From positions 1-39,457 of the forward strand of contig NZ_MUNE01000400.1 of the NCBI RefSeq assembly GCF_002154605.1: a stretch of DNA of 39,457 bases, in the 5' to 3' direction. The notes beneath the pieces are model-generated. The model was not told the origin of the DNA. It did not search any database and saw nothing but the letters and a program-made list of their open reading frames with translations. Position 1 is the first letter of the stretch. Each line of letters starts with the position of its first letter. This DNA is from Streptomyces milbemycinicus. GTDB lineage: Bacteria; Actinomycetota; Actinomycetes; Streptomycetales; Streptomycetaceae. Of this stretch, positions 22,587-30,664 are shown in pieces. A program made the translations under genes and the position numbers.

Positions 22587-23216
22587 GTGACTAGCGCTTC
22601 CCCCTCTGTTCTCGACGTCGCCCCCGTTATCCCCGTCGTCGTCATCGACGACGCGGCCCACGCCGTGCCGATGGCCCGGGCGCTCGTCGCGGGTGGGCTG
22701 CCCGCGATCGAGGTGACCCTGCGCACCCCGGCCGCGTTGGATGCCATCCGGGCCATCGCCGCGGAGGTGCCCGAGGCTGTTGTCGGGGTCGGTACGGTGT
22801 TGACGCCCGAGCATGTGGAGTCGTCCGTCGCGGCCGGGGCGCGGTTTCTGGTGAGCCCGGGGTGGACGGAGCGGCTGTTGGGCGCGATGCGCGCCTCGGG
22901 TGTGCCGTTTCTGCCGGGGGTCTCGACCACGTCGGAGGTCGTGGCGCTGTTGGAGCGCGGGGTGACCGAGATGAAGTTCTTCCCGGCGGAGGCGGCCGGG
23001 GGGACTGCCTATCTGCGGTCGCTCGCCTCCCCGCTCCCCCAGGCCCGCTTCTGCCCCACGGGCGGCATCGACGCCTCCCGCGCCGCGGGCTATCTCGCCC
23101 TCCCCAACGTGGGCTGCGTCGGCGGCACATGGATGCTGCCGTCGGACGTGGTCGCCGCGCGCGACTGGGGGCGGGTGGAGGAGCTTGCTCGGGAGGCGGC
23201 GGCCCTGCGCCCCTGA
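22587..23216 (+). CDS. eda: KDPG/KHG aldolase
   Basis: A protein of 209 residues from the GTG at 22587, with AGGA eight bases before; an ATG nine bases earlier is possible but has no spaced ribosome site. It cleaves 2-keto-3-deoxy-6-phosphogluconate (or 4-hydroxy-2-oxoglutarate) to pyruvate and an aldehyde. The family pattern is complete: IPVVVIDDA, IEVTLRTPAA with Glu42, VGVGTVLTPE, FLVSPGW, then EMKFFPAEAAGG with the Schiff-base Lys130, and CPTGGID. A class I TIM-barrel aldolase of normal length. No dehydratase or kinase partner is adjacent, so the role may be in catabolism of a sugar acid brought in by enzymes elsewhere. A strong palindrome precedes it. Confidence 0.92.
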   Translation: MTSASPSVLDVAPVIPVVVIDDAAHAVPMARALVAGGLPAIEVTLRTPAALDAIRAIAAEVPEAVVGVGTVLTPEHVESSVAAGARFLVSPGWTERLLGAMRASGVPFLPGVSTTSEVVALLERGVTEMKFFPAEAAGGTAYLRSLASPLPQARFCPTGGIDASRAAGYLALPNVGCVGGTWMLPSDVVAARDWGRVEELAREAAALRP

Positions 23217-23223
23217 CGGCCGG

Positions 23224-24489
23224 CTACCGCAGGTGCGTCGTGTCGTTCAGCAGGCGCAGCGATGCGTTGCCGTCCGCGTAGTACGCCAGCGCCGACAGCG
23301 ACGCTGCCGAGATCTCCATCCGGAACAGCGACTCCGGCGGTGCGCCCAGTGCCAGTCGGACCAGGGTCTTGATCGGCGTCACATGCGTGACCAGCAGCAC
23401 CGTACGGCCCGCATGGCGCGCGATGAGCTTGTCGCGGGTGAGCGCGACCCGGCGGGCGACCGTCGCGAAGCTCTCGCCGCCGCCGGTGGGGGCTGCCTTG
23501 GAGGAGGCGAGCCAGGCCTGGAGGTCGTCCGGGTGGCGCTCACGCGCCTCCGCGAAGGTCAGGCCCTCCCAGGCCCCGAAGTCGGTCTCCCGTAGCCCCT
23601 CTTCGATATGGACGTCGACACCGATGCGGGACGCCACCGCCTCGGCCGTGTCGACGCAGCGCCTGAGCGGCGAGCTGACCACCACCTGGATGGTGCCGCG
23701 CGCCGCCAGCGCCGCCGCGGCCAACTCGGCCTGGCGGCGGCCCACGGGGGAGAGCTCCGGGTCGCCGCCACCGCTGCCGGAGAAGCGCTTCTCGGGGGTC
23801 AGCGCCGTCTCACCGTGCCTGAGCAGGACGAAGGTGGCGGGGGTGCCCAGGTCCGCCGGGACAGCCCAGCCCGGGGGCGCGACGCCCGGAGCCACAGCGG
23901 ACGGGGACGCGGCCCCCGCAGGCGCGGCGGACGGAGACGCGGCGCCCGGGGACGAGACTCCCCCAGACGCGGCTCCCGCAGGCGCGGCGCCCGGGGACGC
24001 CGTGTCCGCGTGCGCCTCAAGGGCGTCGTCCGCCGACGGCGCGACCCTCGCACTCGGCCGCCACTGCTCACCCCGCGCGCCCGCGTCCATCGCCTCGTTG
24101 GCGAGCCGGTCCGCGTGCTTGTTCCGCTCGCGCGGGATCCACTCGTACGACACCTGCCCGGGCGGGAAGATCTCCCTGGCCTCGGCCGCGAGCGGGCGCA
24201 TACCGGGGTGCTTGACCTTCCAGCGGCCCGACATCTGCTCGACCACGAGCTTGGAGTCCATCCGGACCTGGACCTGGACCCCGGCCTCCGGGTCGAGGGC
24301 GCGCGCCGCCCGCAACCCGGCGATCAGGCCCTTGTACTCGGCGACGTTGTTGGTCGCGGTGCCGATGTACTCCGCCGCCTCGGCGAGGGTCTCGCCCGTG
24401 TCCGGGTCGAGGACGACCGCGCCGTAGCCGGCCGGCCCCGGGTTGCCCCGGGAGCCGCCGTCCGCCTCGACGACGAAGCGACGGGCCAT
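23224..24489 (-). CDS. Bifunctional RNase HI / histidine phosphatase
   Basis: A protein of 421 residues with two domains. Residues 1-145 are RNase HI: EADGGSRGNPG with Asp10, NNVAEYKGL with Glu51, VRMDSKLVV with Asp78 and NKHADRLANEA with Asp127, the four metal ligands of RNA-DNA hybrid cleavage. Residues 215-421 are a histidine phosphatase of the CobC/phosphoglycerate mutase group, with VLLRHGETALT (Arg224, His225) and VVVSSPLRRCVDTA, closing with LLVTHVTPIK. This is the mycobacterial Rv2228c arrangement, where the second domain acts as an alpha-ribazole phosphatase. The linker (about 150-210) is Ala/Gly/Pro/Ser-rich with repeats of GAASPSAAPAG type. Third gene of the Nif3 / zinc-ribbon / RNase H operon; its start follows the zinc-ribbon stop by four bases. 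Confidence 0.93.
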   Translation of the reverse strand: MARRFVVEADGGSRGNPGPAGYGAVVLDPDTGETLAEAAEYIGTATNNVAEYKGLIAGLRAARALDPEAGVQVQVRMDSKLVVEQMSGRWKVKHPGMRPLAAEAREIFPPGQVSYEWIPRERNKHADRLANEAMDAGARGEQWRPSARVAPSADDALEAHADTASPGAAPAGAASGGVSSPGAASPSAAPAGAASPSAVAPGVAPPGWAVPADLGTPATFVLLRHGETALTPEKRFSGSGGGDPELSPVGRRQAELAAAALAARGTIQVVVSSPLRRCVDTAEAVASRIGVDVHIEEGLRETDFGAWEGLTFAEARERHPDDLQAWLASSKAAPTGGGESFATVARRVALTRDKLIARHAGRTVLLVTHVTPIKTLVRLALGAPPESLFRMEISAASLSALAYYADGNASLRLLNDTTHLR

Positions 24490-24493
24490 CGGC

Positions 24494-25237
24494 CTACAGC
24501 CCCGATTCGGGCGTACGGACCAGAATGCGGCGGCAGTTCTCGCACCGCATCACGGTGTCGGGCGCCGCCGCCCGCACCTCGTTGAGCTCGGTGATGGCCA
24601 GCTCCTGGCGGCAGCCGTCGCAGCGGCGCTGGTAGAGCCGGGCCGCACCGACGCCGCCCTGCTGCTCGCGCAGCTTGTCGTAGAGCTTCAGCAGGTCGGC
24701 GGGGATCGTCCCGGCGATGACCCCGCGCTCCTTGGTGACGGTCGCCACCTCGGCGTCGATCTCCCCGGCCGCCGCGCCCCGCCGGGCGGTGGCGTCGCCG
24801 ATCTTGGCCTGCAGCGATTCGACGCGGCCGGTCAGCTCGGTCACCCGCTCCTGCGCGGACTCGCGGCGCTCCATGACCTCCAGTACGACGTCCTCCAGAT
24901 CGCTCTGGCGCTTGGCGAGGGAGGCGATCTCGTGCTGCAGGTTCTCCAGGTCCTTGGGGGAGGTCACGGCGCCGGAGTCGAGGCGCTTCTGGTCGCGGGC
25001 GGCGCGCTGGCGCACCTGGTCCACGTCCTGCTCCGCCTTCGTCTGCTCGCGGGCGGTGTCGCTCTCCTCGGTCTGCGCCGCCACGAGGAGGTCGCGCAGC
25101 TGGGTGAGGTCGGCGTGCAGGGTGTCGAGCTCGGCGTGCTCGGGCAGCGTCCTGCGCTTGTGGGCGAGTTGTGAGAGCCGGACGTCGAGGGCCTGGACCT
25201 CGAGGAGGCGGATCTGGTCGGCGGGCGCGGCGTTCAG
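24494..25237 (-). CDS. C4-type zinc-ribbon, coiled-coil protein (apparent CTG start)
   Basis: A protein of 247 residues. It starts at residues NAAPADQIRLLEVQALDVRLSQLAHKR, the family's conserved opening, but the codon before Asn is CTG at 25237; no ATG or GTG in frame precedes it. A GGAG stands eight bases upstream, and the CTG overlaps the stop of the Nif3 gene (CTGA), so CTG initiation by coupling is the best reading. Residues 40-195 form a long coiled coil (HEIASLAKRQSDLEDVVLEV and similar). The C-terminus has the zinc ribbon CDGC-x(22-24)-CENC. Related to CdsZ/YbgI-neighbour proteins whose role is unclear; structural relatives resemble transcription or secretion factors. Third-position bias supports the frame over its full length. 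Confidence 0.88.
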   Translation of the reverse strand: MNAAPADQIRLLEVQALDVRLSQLAHKRRTLPEHAELDTLHADLTQLRDLLVAAQTEESDTAREQTKAEQDVDQVRQRAARDQKRLDSGAVTSPKDLENLQHEIASLAKRQSDLEDVVLEVMERRESAQERVTELTGRVESLQAKIGDATARRGAAAGEIDAEVATVTKERGVIAGTIPADLLKLYDKLREQQGGVGAARLYQRRCDGCRQELAITELNEVRAAAPDTVMRCENCRRILVRTPESGL

Positions 25238-26136
25238 CGGGGGGCTCCAGGGGTGGTGGTGGACGGGACGTGGTCGGTGGTGGGCGCGTGAGCGGCGGGC
25301 GCGTGCGCGGTCCAAGGGTCGGTGACCGTACGGGAGATGTGGGTGCGCAGACCCCAGCCGTGCCGGTCGGAGATCTCGTCGAGCTGCGCGGCGGCCTGCT
25401 CGACCCACGGCCATTCGGTGGCCCAGTGGGCGGCGTCCAGCAGCGCGAGGCCGTCCCCGCCGCGGGACATCGCCGCGGCCTGCTGGGCCTCGGAGGCGGG
25501 GTGGTGGCGCAGGTCGGCCGTGAGATACGCGTCGACTCCGGCCGCGCGCACCTCGGCGAAGAGGCTGTCGCCGGAGCCGCCGCAGACGGCCACCGTACGG
25601 ATCAGCCGGTCCGGGTCGCCCGCGACGCGGATGCCCTGGGCCGTGGCGGGCAGCCGGGCCGCGGCGCGCTCGGCGAAGTCCCGCAGCGCGACGGGGCGGT
25701 CGAACTCGCAGACCCGGCCGAGCCCGCGGCGCCCCGCCGGGTCGGTGGGATCGGGCACCAGCGGACCGGTGATCCGCAGGTCGAGGGCGCCGGCGAGGGC
25801 GTCGGACACGCCCGGGTCGGCGCGGTCGGCGTTGGTGTGCGCGACGTGCAGCGCGATGTCGTTCTTGATCAGGGTGTGCACCACCCGGCCCTTGAAGGTG
25901 GAGGCCGCGACCGTGGTCGTACCGCGCAGATAGAGCGGGTGGTGGGTGACGAGCAGATCGGCGCCCAGCTTCACCGCCTCGTCGGCGACTTCCTGGACCG
26001 GGTCGACGGCGAACAGAACGCGGCCGACCTCGGCGTCGGGGTCTCCGCACACCGTGCCGACGGCGTCCCACTGCTCCGCCCGCTCGGGCGGCCAGAGTGC
26101 GTCGAGTGCGGCGAGGACGTCAGCGAGTGCGGGCAC
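25234..26136 (-). CDS. Nif3-like dinuclear metal centre protein
   Basis: A protein of 300 residues of the Nif3 (GTP cyclohydrolase 1 type 2) family. Signature segments: ALWPPERAEQWDAVGTVCGDP near the start, VLFAVDPVQEVADEAV, the metal-binding LLVTHHPLYLRG, HVAHTNADRADPGVSDALA, and near the end CGGSGDSLFAEVRAAGVDAYLTADLRHH with a final AHWATEWPWVE. The His pairs (HHP, AHT, DLRHH, AHWATE) provide the dinuclear site. These proteins form hexameric rings; in H. pylori one has been linked to GTP cyclohydrolase activity, but the cellular role is unsettled. It is the first gene of the operon with the zinc-ribbon and RNase H genes, the usual actinobacterial order. The C-terminal 40 residues are low-complexity His/Thr/Pro. 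Confidence 0.9.
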   Translation of the reverse strand: MPALADVLAALDALWPPERAEQWDAVGTVCGDPDAEVGRVLFAVDPVQEVADEAVKLGADLLVTHHPLYLRGTTTVAASTFKGRVVHTLIKNDIALHVAHTNADRADPGVSDALAGALDLRITGPLVPDPTDPAGRRGLGRVCEFDRPVALRDFAERAAARLPATAQGIRVAGDPDRLIRTVAVCGGSGDSLFAEVRAAGVDAYLTADLRHHPASEAQQAAAMSRGGDGLALLDAAHWATEWPWVEQAAAQLDEISDRHGWGLRTHISRTVTDPWTAHAPAAHAPTTDHVPSTTTPGAPR

Positions 26137-26343
26137 GGGGCAAGGCTACCTCCCGGACCACCCGCAAGCCTTGCCCCTGCCTTTACTCACCGCAACCACG
26201 CGGGCGGGTACGGCGGACAGCACAGCCCGGCGCGACTTCTCAGGCGAATCGGGCAACAGACACACTTACGTGTGAAGCAAGCCGATTTCGGCGTTCGGCA
26301 GGGAGTGCGAAAACTACGTTCAGTGGCCGGAGGTGAACGAACG

Positions 26344-28131
26344 ATGACTGCCTGTGCCTTCGATGCCGCGCTCGCCGCAGGCACCACTGGTGCCCAGGGC
26401 GCCGCACACCGGCGCCGAGCGGCGTTCACGATCGCCGCGGACGGTTCGTACGGCGCCCGGCTCGCGCTCAGCGGCGAGGCAGGCGCGGCCGGCTGCTGGT
26501 TCCCCGAGCGCTGGACGCTCGACGGACCCGAGCCGTACGCCGTGCCGCTGCCCGCGGCCCAGCCCGAGGAGCCGGACAGCGAGGTGCTGCCCCTGGCCGA
26601 CGGGCAGGTGCTCATCCGCCGCCGGGTGGCCGGCCGCCACACCCTCTCCCTGCTCTACCCCGCCGGCCCCGGCACCGGCGAACGGCCGCTGGGCGCCGTC
26701 GAATGCGCCGAACTGTCCCTGCTGCCGCCCGCCCCCGGCGGCTCCTTCGCCTTCGCGCTCGGCCACGGCGAGCGGTCGACCTCGGTGTGGCTGGTGCACG
26801 GCGGCGGCTTCGGGCCGCAGCACCTGGCCGAGCTGCCCGGCCGCTGCACGGGCGGCGTCTGGCTGGACCGTACGGGCCGGCTGCTCGCCCTCGACCGGCG
26901 GCTCGACGGCCGCACCAAGACCGTCGTCGTCGACCTGCGGCGCGGCGGCGAGACCAGCCCGCTGCTGCAGATCACCGACGACAGCGACGACCGGCTGCTG
27001 CTGGCCGACCCGGACAGCGGCCTGCTGCTCGTACGGTCCGACGCGCCCGGGGACGAGCGGCTGGGGTGGGGGGTGCTGGGCAGCGCCCGCCCCGTCAGAT
27101 TCCCCGACTGTCTGCGGCCCGCCCAGGTCGAGGCGGTGCCCTTCGCGGTGCAGCCCGGACAGATCCTGACGCCGGAGGCGTGCGCGGTGGCCTTCCGTAT
27201 CGACGGACCGGCCGAGCGGCCGTGGGTCGGCCTGTGGCGGCCGTCCGAACGGCGGCTGCAGCAACTCCCGGCGCCGGAGGGCTGGCTGGCGGGTGCGGGC
27301 CTGTGGACCCGCGACGGCGAGCTGCGGCTGCCGTACGCGACGGGGCAGGTGCCGTGCGGGCTGGCGCGGCTGCGGATGCCCGAGCTGCCCGAGCTGCCCG
27401 AGCTGCCGGAGCCGCCCCGGGTGGCGCGGGTCGCACGGGTCACGCGGGTGGACCGCGTGGTGGGGTCCCTGGATCTGCCGCGGCCGATCGGGCTGGTGGT
27501 GCCGGGGCGGCGGCCCTCGGCGGCGGCGTCACCCTTGCCATCGCCCTTGCCGTCGTCCTCGCGGTCGTCCTCGCCGTCGTCGCCGTCCCTGTCGGCAGGG
27601 GCCGCGATCGCGTCGTGGACCCGGGTCGGGGCGGCCCCCGCGGCCCCCGCGGGTAAGACCGGGGTCGAGCCATGGGCCGGTACGGGGTCATGGGCCGGGG
27701 TCGAGCAGGAGACCGGCCCGGAGGCGGAGCCGGGCGCCGAGGCGGGGCCCGGGCCCGGGGCCGCGAGGGAACCCCGGCGCGGCGGCGGACCGGGCTCCGG
27801 GCCACTGTCCGGTGCGGAGCGCGGGCGGAATCGCGTACAGCAGCGGGAGCGGGAGCACGTACGGGAGCAGGGGGGCAGCGTCGGGCGGGAGCCCGAGCAG
27901 GGGCCTGAGCGCCTACCCGAGCACCTGCCCGCCCACCGGCTCAGACCCGAGCTCATGCCCGGCCCCGACACCGCCCACGCCCCTGGGCCGGAGTCCGGTA
28001 TCGCCGCGCGGCCCGTACCACTGCAGCAGGCCCCGCTCGCCCGCCGCGACCAGCTCCGTCCGTCCCATCCGTCCCATCAGCCCCGCCCGCCCCGTCCACC
28101 CCGTTGGGTCCGAGATCGACGCTCTGATTAG
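26344..28131 (+). CDS. Uncharacterised actinobacterial protein with long low-complexity tail
   Basis: A protein of 595 residues with GGAGGT before its ATG. Residues 1-345 form a folded-looking, strand-rich part with repeating patterns (GDGSYGARLAL-like, SFAFALGHGERSTSVWLVHGGG, GGVWLDRTGRLLALDRRL, DDRLLLADPDSGLLLVRSD) that suggest a beta-propeller. After a run of PELPELPELPEPP the rest is Pro/Glu/Arg/Ser/Gly-rich with RVARVTRV-type and G-E-P repeats. The frame stays open through that 650-base tail, but the amino-acid composition there is typical of GC-rich sequence and the true end may be shorter. Near the C-terminus ARPVPLQQAPLARRDQ looks like a conserved ending. No known function. It is divergent from the Nif3 operon. 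Confidence 0.75.
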   Translation: MTACAFDAALAAGTTGAQGAAHRRRAAFTIAADGSYGARLALSGEAGAAGCWFPERWTLDGPEPYAVPLPAAQPEEPDSEVLPLADGQVLIRRRVAGRHTLSLLYPAGPGTGERPLGAVECAELSLLPPAPGGSFAFALGHGERSTSVWLVHGGGFGPQHLAELPGRCTGGVWLDRTGRLLALDRRLDGRTKTVVVDLRRGGETSPLLQITDDSDDRLLLADPDSGLLLVRSDAPGDERLGWGVLGSARPVRFPDCLRPAQVEAVPFAVQPGQILTPEACAVAFRIDGPAERPWVGLWRPSERRLQQLPAPEGWLAGAGLWTRDGELRLPYATGQVPCGLARLRMPELPELPELPEPPRVARVARVTRVDRVVGSLDLPRPIGLVVPGRRPSAAASPLPSPLPSSSRSSSPSSPSLSAGAAIASWTRVGAAPAAPAGKTGVEPWAGTGSWAGVEQETGPEAEPGAEAGPGPGAAREPRRGGGPGSGPLSGAERGRNRVQQREREHVREQGGSVGREPEQGPERLPEHLPAHRLRPELMPGPDTAHAPGPESGIAARPVPLQQAPLARRDQLRPSHPSHQPRPPRPPRWVRDRRSD

Positions 28132-28292
28132 AATTCTGCGGGGGGCCAAGGCAGCCACGTTCCGTTCACCCGCGGGGCGTCGGGTGACACCTGCTGACGT
28201 TTCTTGACCCTCGTCGTGACGTCGTGGCGAGTTGACTTCGTGGCCGGCCTCCCGTGCACCGTACGCAGCGATCTGACGGGGTGACTTCCCAG

Positions 28293-28466
28293 ATGTCCCA
28301 AGCCCGCACGAACACGACCGAGTCGCGTCCGCAGGAGGCGGCCGCCACAGCGGGGGCCGACGACACAATCCACGGCAAGCACCGGGGCCAGGCCGCGTCC
28401 GAGGACGCGCAGACCTCGCCCCACGGCCGCCACCGCCGCCCCGGCGAGGCGGCGACCGCGTCGTAA
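28293..28466 (+). CDS. Small hydrophilic protein
   Basis: A 57-residue product from the ATG at 28293, starting MSQARTNTTESR and ending HGRHRRPGEAATAS. It is rich in Thr, Glu, Ala, His and Arg, with a repeated HGKHRG / HGRHRR motif, and is probably disordered. No clear ribosome site precedes it (GTGACTTCCCAG), so it may be weakly translated or leaderless. The HGRHRRP ending is a pattern I associate with small Streptomyces proteins of unknown function. Confidence 0.5.
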   Translation: MSQARTNTTESRPQEAAATAGADDTIHGKHRGQAASEDAQTSPHGRHRRPGEAATAS

Positions 28467-28478
28467 GGCCCAACACCC

Positions 28479-28530
28479 GGGCCCCATCAGGCCGGGGCCC
28501 ATCGGTCCGGAGCCCCATCGGTCCGGGGCC
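28479..28530. terminator. Bidirectional terminator between convergent genes
   Basis: GGGCCCC at 28479-28485 pairs with GGGGCCC at 28494-28500 around an eight-base loop. A tandem CCATCGGTCCGG follows at 28499 and 28515 and then another GC-rich dyad. The position between the small plus-strand gene and the minus-strand SDR gene suits a shared terminator. Confidence 0.6.
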
Positions 28531-28542
28531 CCGGCCCGCGCC

Positions 28543-29490
28543 TCACCCCCGCTTGAGCCCCAGCACCTCCACCGCCGCGAAGGTCTCCCCGCGGGGCCGC
28601 TCGGCGAAGTACGGCGTGAGCACTCCGTCCAGCTCGTCGAAGGTGAATGCCTCCTTCGCCGTGTCCAGCTTCGCGGCCACCTTCGGCCGCTCCAGGACGG
28701 CGACCATCCCGCCGTGGACGACGAAGACCTGCCCGCTCACGCCCGCCGCCTCCGGGGCCGCCAGATAGCCGACGAGCGGGGCGACGTGTTCGGGCGCGAG
28801 CGCGTCGAGGGTGCCGTCGTCGGGAGGTTCGAGGCCGGCGAAGACGTCCTCGGTCATCCGGGTGCGGGCGCGCGGGCAGATGGCGTTGGCCGTGACGCCG
28901 TATTTGGCCAGCGCCCCCGCCGTGGAGGTGGTGAGCCCGACGATGCCGCCTTTGGCCGCGGCGTAGTTCGGCTGGCCCGGGGAGCCGGCGAGGAACGCCT
29001 CGGATGAGGTGTTCACGATCCGGCCGCCGACCGGGCCGCCGTCCGCCGCCTTGGAGCGCTCCCGCCAATGGGCGGCGGCGAAGCGGGTGGTGTTGAAGTG
29101 GCCCTTGAGGTGGACGCGGATGACGGAGTCCCATTCGTCCTCGGTCATCGAGAAGACCATCCGGTCCCGCAGGATGCCCGCGTTGTTGACCAGGATGTCG
29201 AGCGCGCCGTAGGTGTCGACCGCGAGCCGCACCAGCTCGGCCGCCTGCTCGAAGTCGGCCACGTCCCCGACGTGGGCCGTGGCGTGCCCGCCGGCCTCCC
29301 GGATCTCCTGCGCGACCGCCTCGGCGGGGGCGGCCGACGCCTCGCCCGAGCCGTCGCGTCCGGGTCGGCCGAAGTCGTTGACGACGACGCTCGCGCCCAG
29401 GCGCGCCAGTTCCAGCGCCTCGGCGCGGCCGAGGCCCCGCCCGGCGCCCGTGACGATCGCGGTCTTCCCCGCCAGCGGCATGCGCGGCAT
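28543..29490 (-). CDS. SDR-family (3R)-hydroxyacyl-CoA dehydrogenase
   Basis: A protein of 315 residues. The NAD(P)-binding TGAGRGLG is at 14-21, then VVNDFGRPG, NNAGILRD, NTSSEAF and the catalytic Tyr and Lys in NYAAAKGG. The SDR region ends about residue 245 and a C-terminal extension follows, which fits the dehydrogenase part of multifunctional enzyme type 2 (HSD17B4) rather than a FabG of about 250 residues. It would oxidise a (3R)-hydroxyacyl-CoA to the 3-oxoacyl-CoA. Last gene of the MaoC / alcohol dehydrogenase / SDR operon; 54 bases, holding a 17-bp direct repeat, separate it from the alcohol dehydrogenase stop. Confidence 0.88.
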   Translation of the reverse strand: MPRMPLAGKTAIVTGAGRGLGRAEALELARLGASVVVNDFGRPGRDGSGEASAAPAEAVAQEIREAGGHATAHVGDVADFEQAAELVRLAVDTYGALDILVNNAGILRDRMVFSMTEDEWDSVIRVHLKGHFNTTRFAAAHWRERSKAADGGPVGGRIVNTSSEAFLAGSPGQPNYAAAKGGIVGLTTSTAGALAKYGVTANAICPRARTRMTEDVFAGLEPPDDGTLDALAPEHVAPLVGYLAAPEAAGVSGQVFVVHGGMVAVLERPKVAAKLDTAKEAFTFDELDGVLTPYFAERPRGETFAAVEVLGLKRG

Positions 29491-29504
29491 GAACGTCCTC
29501 CGTA

Positions 29505-29548
29505 TCGTCCGTGTCGTTCAGGTCCTTCAGGTCGTCCGTGTCGTTCAG
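29505..29548. repeat. 17-bp direct repeat between two operon genes
   Basis: TCGTCCGTGTCGTTCAG at 29505-29521 recurs exactly at 29532-29548. The second copy overlaps the alcohol dehydrogenase stop codon, so the repeat is a local duplication of sequence around that stop. A 27-bp unit fits. Confidence 0.85.
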
Positions 29549-30630
29549 ACCTGGATGCAGGTGCGCAGCGCCTCACCCGATCGCATCTGGTCCAGTGCGT
29601 CGTTGATCTCGGTGAGCCGTACGCGGTGGGTGATGAGCCCTTCGAGATCGATCCGGCCCGCCCGCCACAGCGCGACGGCCCGCCGGTACGAGCGGAGCAC
29701 ATCCCCGCCGCCGTACAGCGAGGGCAGGATCCGCTTCTCGTCGAAGAACAGCTCAAACATGCTGAGCTGGAGGAAGTCGTCCAACGCCCCCGCCCCGACC
29801 ACGCACAGCGTGCCGCCGCGCCGCGTCGACTCGTACGCCGTGCGGGCGGTGGCGGACCTGCCGACGACCTCGAAGACGTAGTCGAAGCCCTCGCCCGAGG
29901 TGACGCGGCTCTTGGCGTCGTCCAGGCCCTCGGGCGCGACCGCTTCCGTGGCGCCGAAGCGCAGTGCCGCCGTGCGCCGTGCGTCGACCGGGTCGACGGC
30001 GACGATCTGTGCGGCGCCCGCCGCGCGGGCGCCCTGGATCGCGCTGATGCCCACGCCGCCGCAGCCGATGACCGCGACCGAGGAGCCCGCCTCGACCTCG
30101 GCCGTGTTGAGGGCCGCGCCGAGCCCCGTGGTCACCCCGCAGCCGATGAGTGCCGCGATGTCGTACGGCACATCGTCCGGGATCGGTACGGCGCACTGCG
30201 CGGGCAGCACGACCTCCTCGGCGAAGGTGCCGGTCCCCGCGAAGCCGAAGATGTCCTCCGGGGCACCGCCGGGGCGCTTGAAGTTGGGGGTGCCTGCGTT
30301 CATGAACCCGCTCAGGCACAGATGGGACTGGCCGCGCTCGCAGGCGGGACACGTGCCGCAGGCGGGCAGCCAGCACACCAGCGCCCGGTCGCCCGCGCTC
30401 AGGCCGGTCACCCCCTCCCCCACCTCGACGATCTCGCCCGCACCCTCGTGCCCGGGGACGAAGGGCCCGGGCTGGGGCAGTACGCCGCTCATGGCGGACA
30501 GGTCGGAGTGGCACAGCCCGGTGGCCTTGACGCGCAGCCTGACCTTGCCCGGGCCGAAGCCCACCGCCTCCATGTCGTCGAGGACTTCGAGCTTGTCCTG
30601 CCCTATCTCGTGCAGTACGGCTGCGCGCAC
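29545..30630 (-). CDS. Zinc-dependent alcohol dehydrogenase
   Basis: A protein of 361 residues from the GTG at 30630, with GAGGAG upstream; the frame extends further but without a ribosome site. Medium-chain dehydrogenase motifs: catalytic zinc site Cys40 in GLCHSD and His61-Glu62 in PGHEGAGE; structural zinc Cys91, Cys94, Cys97 and Cys105 (CGTCPAC-x7-C). The Rossmann loop is VAVIGCGGVG, and IVAVDPVDAR fits NAD binding by its Asp. The N-terminal QDKLEVLD and the IGCGVTTGLGA segment are those of the group with class-III/aryl-alcohol dehydrogenases. Middle gene of the operon, 34 bases after the hydratase. Substrate unknown; a long-chain or side-chain alcohol would fit the operon. Confidence 0.9.
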   Translation of the reverse strand: MRAAVLHEIGQDKLEVLDDMEAVGFGPGKVRLRVKATGLCHSDLSAMSGVLPQPGPFVPGHEGAGEIVEVGEGVTGLSAGDRALVCWLPACGTCPACERGQSHLCLSGFMNAGTPNFKRPGGAPEDIFGFAGTGTFAEEVVLPAQCAVPIPDDVPYDIAALIGCGVTTGLGAALNTAEVEAGSSVAVIGCGGVGISAIQGARAAGAAQIVAVDPVDARRTAALRFGATEAVAPEGLDDAKSRVTSGEGFDYVFEVVGRSATARTAYESTRRGGTLCVVGAGALDDFLQLSMFELFFDEKRILPSLYGGGDVLRSYRRAVALWRAGRIDLEGLITHRVRLTEINDALDQMRSGEALRTCIQV

Positions 30631-30664
30631 AGCGGCTCCTCTCGTCCGTGCGAGGTCTGTTTCT

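Noticed and set aside
24494..26071. One 525-residue protein joining the upstream region to the zinc-ribbon protein
   Set aside because: The N-terminal half is an Arg/Pro-rich frame shadow of Nif3; only the part after the CTG at 25237 is homologous to the family.
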